Source: a bacterium
GTDB lineage: Bacteria; Desulfobacterota; Anaeroferrophillalia; Anaeroferrophillales; Anaeroferrophillaceae
Reading direction: 5' to 3'
Assembly: GCA_029940125.1 (NCBI GenBank)
Contig: JAOZRP010000088.1
Span: 1 to 8,003 of the forward strand
DNA: 8,003 nt
Shown here: positions 6,716 through 8,003 of the stretch, one piece after another
Numbering within the stretch: position 1 is the first letter of the stretch
How the letters are laid out: the number at the start of each line of letters is the position of its first letter
Made by a program: the position numbers and the translations under genes
Notes under the pieces: model-generated
Databases searched by the model: none
What the model was told of the DNA's origin: nothing
What the model saw: the letters and a program-made list of their open reading frames with translations, nothing else

Positions 6716-7734
6716 CAATGAACCGCTCCGGCTGCCAGCGGCGTCGTCTCTGCATCCTGGTCACGCAATAACCGGGCTATTTTCTCAAAAACCAGGCGAA
6801 TAATGTCTTCAGCCGTACCGGTCAGGTAACAGCCGGCGGCGTTCTTATGGCCGCCGCCGCCGAATTCCTGGGCCAGGGAAGCCACGTCCACCTTCCCCCG
6901 GGAGCGAAAACTCAGCTTGAAGGATTGTTCATCCTCCTGGCGGAGAAGAAAAGCCACCTCAACCCCGGCGATGGACCGGGGATAGTTGACCAGGCGATCC
7001 GTATGCTCCGCGTTGGTACCAGTCTGCTCGTACATTTCCCGGGTCACGACCACACAGGCGGCCTTCCCATCCGGGGCAATCTGCAGGGTTTGCAGTACGC
7101 AGCCCAGCAACTGCAGCCGGCTTGCCGGTTCACTTTCATACACCTGCTGCGCCACCATCCAGGGATCAACGCCGCGGTCAACCATTTTCCCGGCAATTTC
7201 AAAAGAGCGCGGCGTCGAGTTGGCATAATGAAAAGAACCGGTATCAGTAATAATGCCCGTATAAATATTAACCGCCACCTCCCGGGAAAAATCCGGGTCA
7301 AGACGGAACACCACCTCGTAAATCAACTCCGCCGTGGCACTGGCCTCGGCGTCAATCAAGTTTACCTGGGCAAAATGGTCATTGGTAACATGATGATCGA
7401 TGCAGCCCAGCTGCCGATAACCGCTGAAATTCGTCAGGACGTCGCCCGTGCGGCTCAATTCGCTGCAGTCAAGCAGCAGCAGCAGGTCGAAGGTTTCATT
7501 TTCCGGCACCTGAGAAGTAAACCTGTCGGCCAGCGGCAGAAAAGTAAACATGTACGGAACCGGGTCGCGATCATAAAGGACCACCTTTTTCCCCAGTTTC
7601 TCCAGGGTTTCGGCCAAGGCCAGGGACGAGCCGATGGCATCCCCGTCCGGATTGACATGGGTGGCAATCAGAATCGTCCGGGCGTCCCGGCAGACACTGA
7701 CCATCTGTTCAATATGACTCACATCAGCAGGCAT
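6715..7734 (-). CDS. nrnA: Bifunctional oligoribonuclease / pAp phosphatase NrnA (DHH-DHHA1 family)
   Basis: A complete 339-residue cytoplasmic phosphodiesterase. NrnA-type enzymes remove nucleotides from RNA of 2-5 nt and dephosphorylate 3'-phosphoadenosine-5'-phosphate. The DHH domain shows THVNPDGDA (25-33; metal ligands His26, Asp30, Asp32), LLDCSE (88-93; Asp89), the DHH triad at 113-115, and TDTGSF (163-168; Asp164). The DHHA1 domain carries the substrate-binding GGGGH at 292-296. The ATG at 7734 has AAAGGA about eight bases upstream. The end overlaps the truB start by one base. NrnA usually substitutes for Orn, so it would finish the RNA decay begun by PNPase in the same cluster. In many genomes rbfA and infB lie just upstream; here at least 269 bp of spacer lies upstream instead. 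Confidence 0.96.
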   Translation of the reverse strand: MPADVSHIEQMVSVCRDARTILIATHVNPDGDAIGSSLALAETLEKLGKKVVLYDRDPVPYMFTFLPLADRFTSQVPENETFDLLLLLDCSELSRTGDVLTNFSGYRQLGCIDHHVTNDHFAQVNLIDAEASATAELIYEVVFRLDPDFSREVAVNIYTGIITDTGSFHYANSTPRSFEIAGKMVDRGVDPWMVAQQVYESEPASRLQLLGCVLQTLQIAPDGKAACVVVTREMYEQTGTNAEHTDRLVNYPRSIAGVEVAFLLRQEDEQSFKLSFRSRGKVDVASLAQEFGGGGHKNAAGCYLTGTAEDIIRLVFEKIARLLRDQDAETTPLAAGAVH

Positions 7735-7763
7735 TGCTCTTTTCCTTTACACAACGGACCTCA

Positions 7764-7782
7764 TGCGGGAACAAATCCCGCA
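7764..7782. repeat. Hairpin in the nrnA leader
   Basis: TGCGGGA and TCCCGCA form a perfect 7-bp stem around a 5-nt loop, 29 bases upstream of the nrnA ATG. No T-run follows on either strand, so it is not a convincing terminator. It could stabilise the 5' end of the mRNA or be a processing site. It lies 18 bp from the large nested palindrome and may or may not belong to it. Confidence 0.4.
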
Positions 7783-7814
7783 ACCCAAATGAAATTTTTC
7801 CAGGAGGTTTCGGC

Positions 7815-7934
7815 ATGGCTCTCGCTCATTCTCGCTGCACATCGTGTGCAGCTCCGAGGTGTCCGCCGCGAATCACCGTCGTGGTGATTCGTTCGGCGGC
7901 CAATGCCGCTACGATCCAAGCCCAAACCTCCTGA
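7815..7934 (+). CDS. Possible 39-residue small ORF inside the palindrome
   Basis: ATG at 7815 is preceded by AGGAGG (7802-7807) at a 7-base distance, an ideal ribosome binding site, and the frame ends with TGA exactly at the right end of the palindrome. The 39-residue product has three cysteines spaced C-x2-C-x4-C (Cys8, Cys11, Cys16) and an Ala-rich C-terminus. No family is recognised and no promoter is seen. The SD and the stop region belong to the perfectly complementary outer arms, so the folded RNA would hide the ribosome binding site. It could be a real small protein carried by the element, or a chance frame created because the arm resembles an SD. It is the only plus-strand gene candidate that has its own good translation signal. 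Confidence 0.25.
   Translation: MALAHSRCTSCAAPRCPPRITVVVIRSAANAATIQAQTS
7834..7852. repeat. Inner hairpin A of the palindrome
   Basis: GCTGCAC and GTGCAGC form a perfect 7-bp stem with the 5-nt loop ATCGT. Confidence 0.85.
7863..7899. repeat. Inner hairpin B of the palindrome
   Basis: CCGCCG plus CGAATCACC on the left pairs with GGTGATTCG and CGGCGG on the right. This gives 15 base pairs interrupted only by a TT bulge (7892-7893), with the 5-nt loop GTCGT. It is the strongest secondary structure in the window. Confidence 0.9.
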
Positions 7935-8003
7935 AATCAATTCCTGGCAGCAAGTTGGATTTTCTTGTTTTTTATGACAGCCTTTCAGGAATAAGGCACT
8001 AAT
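7935..8003. other. AT-richer intergenic end of the window
   Basis: No gene is supported here. On the minus strand one frame stays open from the edge through the palindrome to a TGA near 7762, but its codons look unlike the neighbouring genes; the other two frames stop at once. No clear promoter for nrnA was found. The upstream gene of the cluster must end before this point or lie further away. Confidence 0.5.

Larger units (their letters stand above)
7801..7934. repeat. 134-bp nested imperfect palindrome (MITE/REP-like or structured RNA element)
   Basis: The outer arms are 7801-7821 and 7914-7934, inverted copies with 18 of 21 matches; the outermost ten bases (CAGGAGGTTT / AAACCTCCTG) are perfect. 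Inside are two side-by-side hairpins, at 7834-7852 and 7863-7899, so the whole could fold as a three-way junction or cruciform. The two hairpin loops are near-identical, ATCGT and GTCGT. TGAAAT occurs just outside the left arm (7790-7795) and across the right end (7932-7937), a possible but imperfect target duplication. No transposase is present. The architecture fits a non-autonomous repeat or a structured RNA. Copy number cannot be seen from one window. Confidence 0.75.

Noticed and set aside
6847..7887. A 346-residue plus-strand open frame antisense to nrnA.
   Set aside because: It mirrors nrnA, has His/Gln/Arg-rich composition and no recognisable domain; nrnA has all catalytic motifs on the other strand.
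7801..7934. The palindrome as an integron attC site, CRISPR repeat or Rho-independent terminator.
   Set aside because: There are no attC core sites or cassettes, no repeat-spacer periodicity, and no T-run directly after any of the stems.
7762..8003. A minus-strand frame open from the right edge through the palindrome to near 7762, as the end of an upstream gene.
   Set aside because: Its first codons are AT-rich and unlike the neighbours, it crosses the repeat element, and the translation matches no known C-terminus such as that of RbfA.

Overview
The window looks like a chromosomal segment of a Gram-negative bacterium, GC-rich by eye, most plausibly a deltaproteobacterial type (Desulfobacterota in the broad sense). 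The lineage guess is weak. It rests on the general look of the proteins and on the nrnA-truB-rpsO-pnp order, which many bacteria share. All six clearly supported genes lie on the minus strand, so the reading order runs from high to low coordinates.

Right part (8003 to 5361). At the far right is a spacer of at least 269 bp. It contains a 134-bp nested imperfect palindrome (7801-7934). A 39-codon open frame with an ideal ribosome binding site spans this palindrome on the plus strand. Then follow nrnA (DHH-family oligoribonuclease/pAp phosphatase), truB (tRNA U55 pseudouridine synthase, start overlapping the nrnA stop by one base), a 94-nt leader with two small hairpins, rpsO (ribosomal protein S15), and an 82-nt spacer with a hairpin leading into pnp.

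Middle (5360 to 3206). pnp encodes a complete 695-residue polynucleotide phosphorylase with two RNase PH-like cores, KH and S1 domains. It is followed by a textbook Rho-independent terminator at 3206-3237, which closes this translation/RNA-metabolism transcription unit.

Left part (3205 to 1). A near-consensus sigma70-type promoter just past the terminator drives a second unit. Its first gene encodes a CbpA-type J-domain co-chaperone without the DnaJ zinc finger. Three bases after its stop comes comEC, the inner-membrane channel for DNA uptake, which runs off the left edge. The visible part of the ComEC C-terminal metallo-beta-lactamase domain keeps the fold pattern but lacks the metal-binding residues expected there, so it looks like a pseudo-enzyme domain.

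The right-hand genes form the familiar ribosome-maturation and RNA-turnover cluster: tRNA modification, a 30S protein, and degradation of RNA down to short oligonucleotides. The left-hand pair joins a chaperone to the DNA-uptake channel. The least explained items are the nested palindrome with its self-occluding small ORF and the degenerate ComEC nuclease-like domain.
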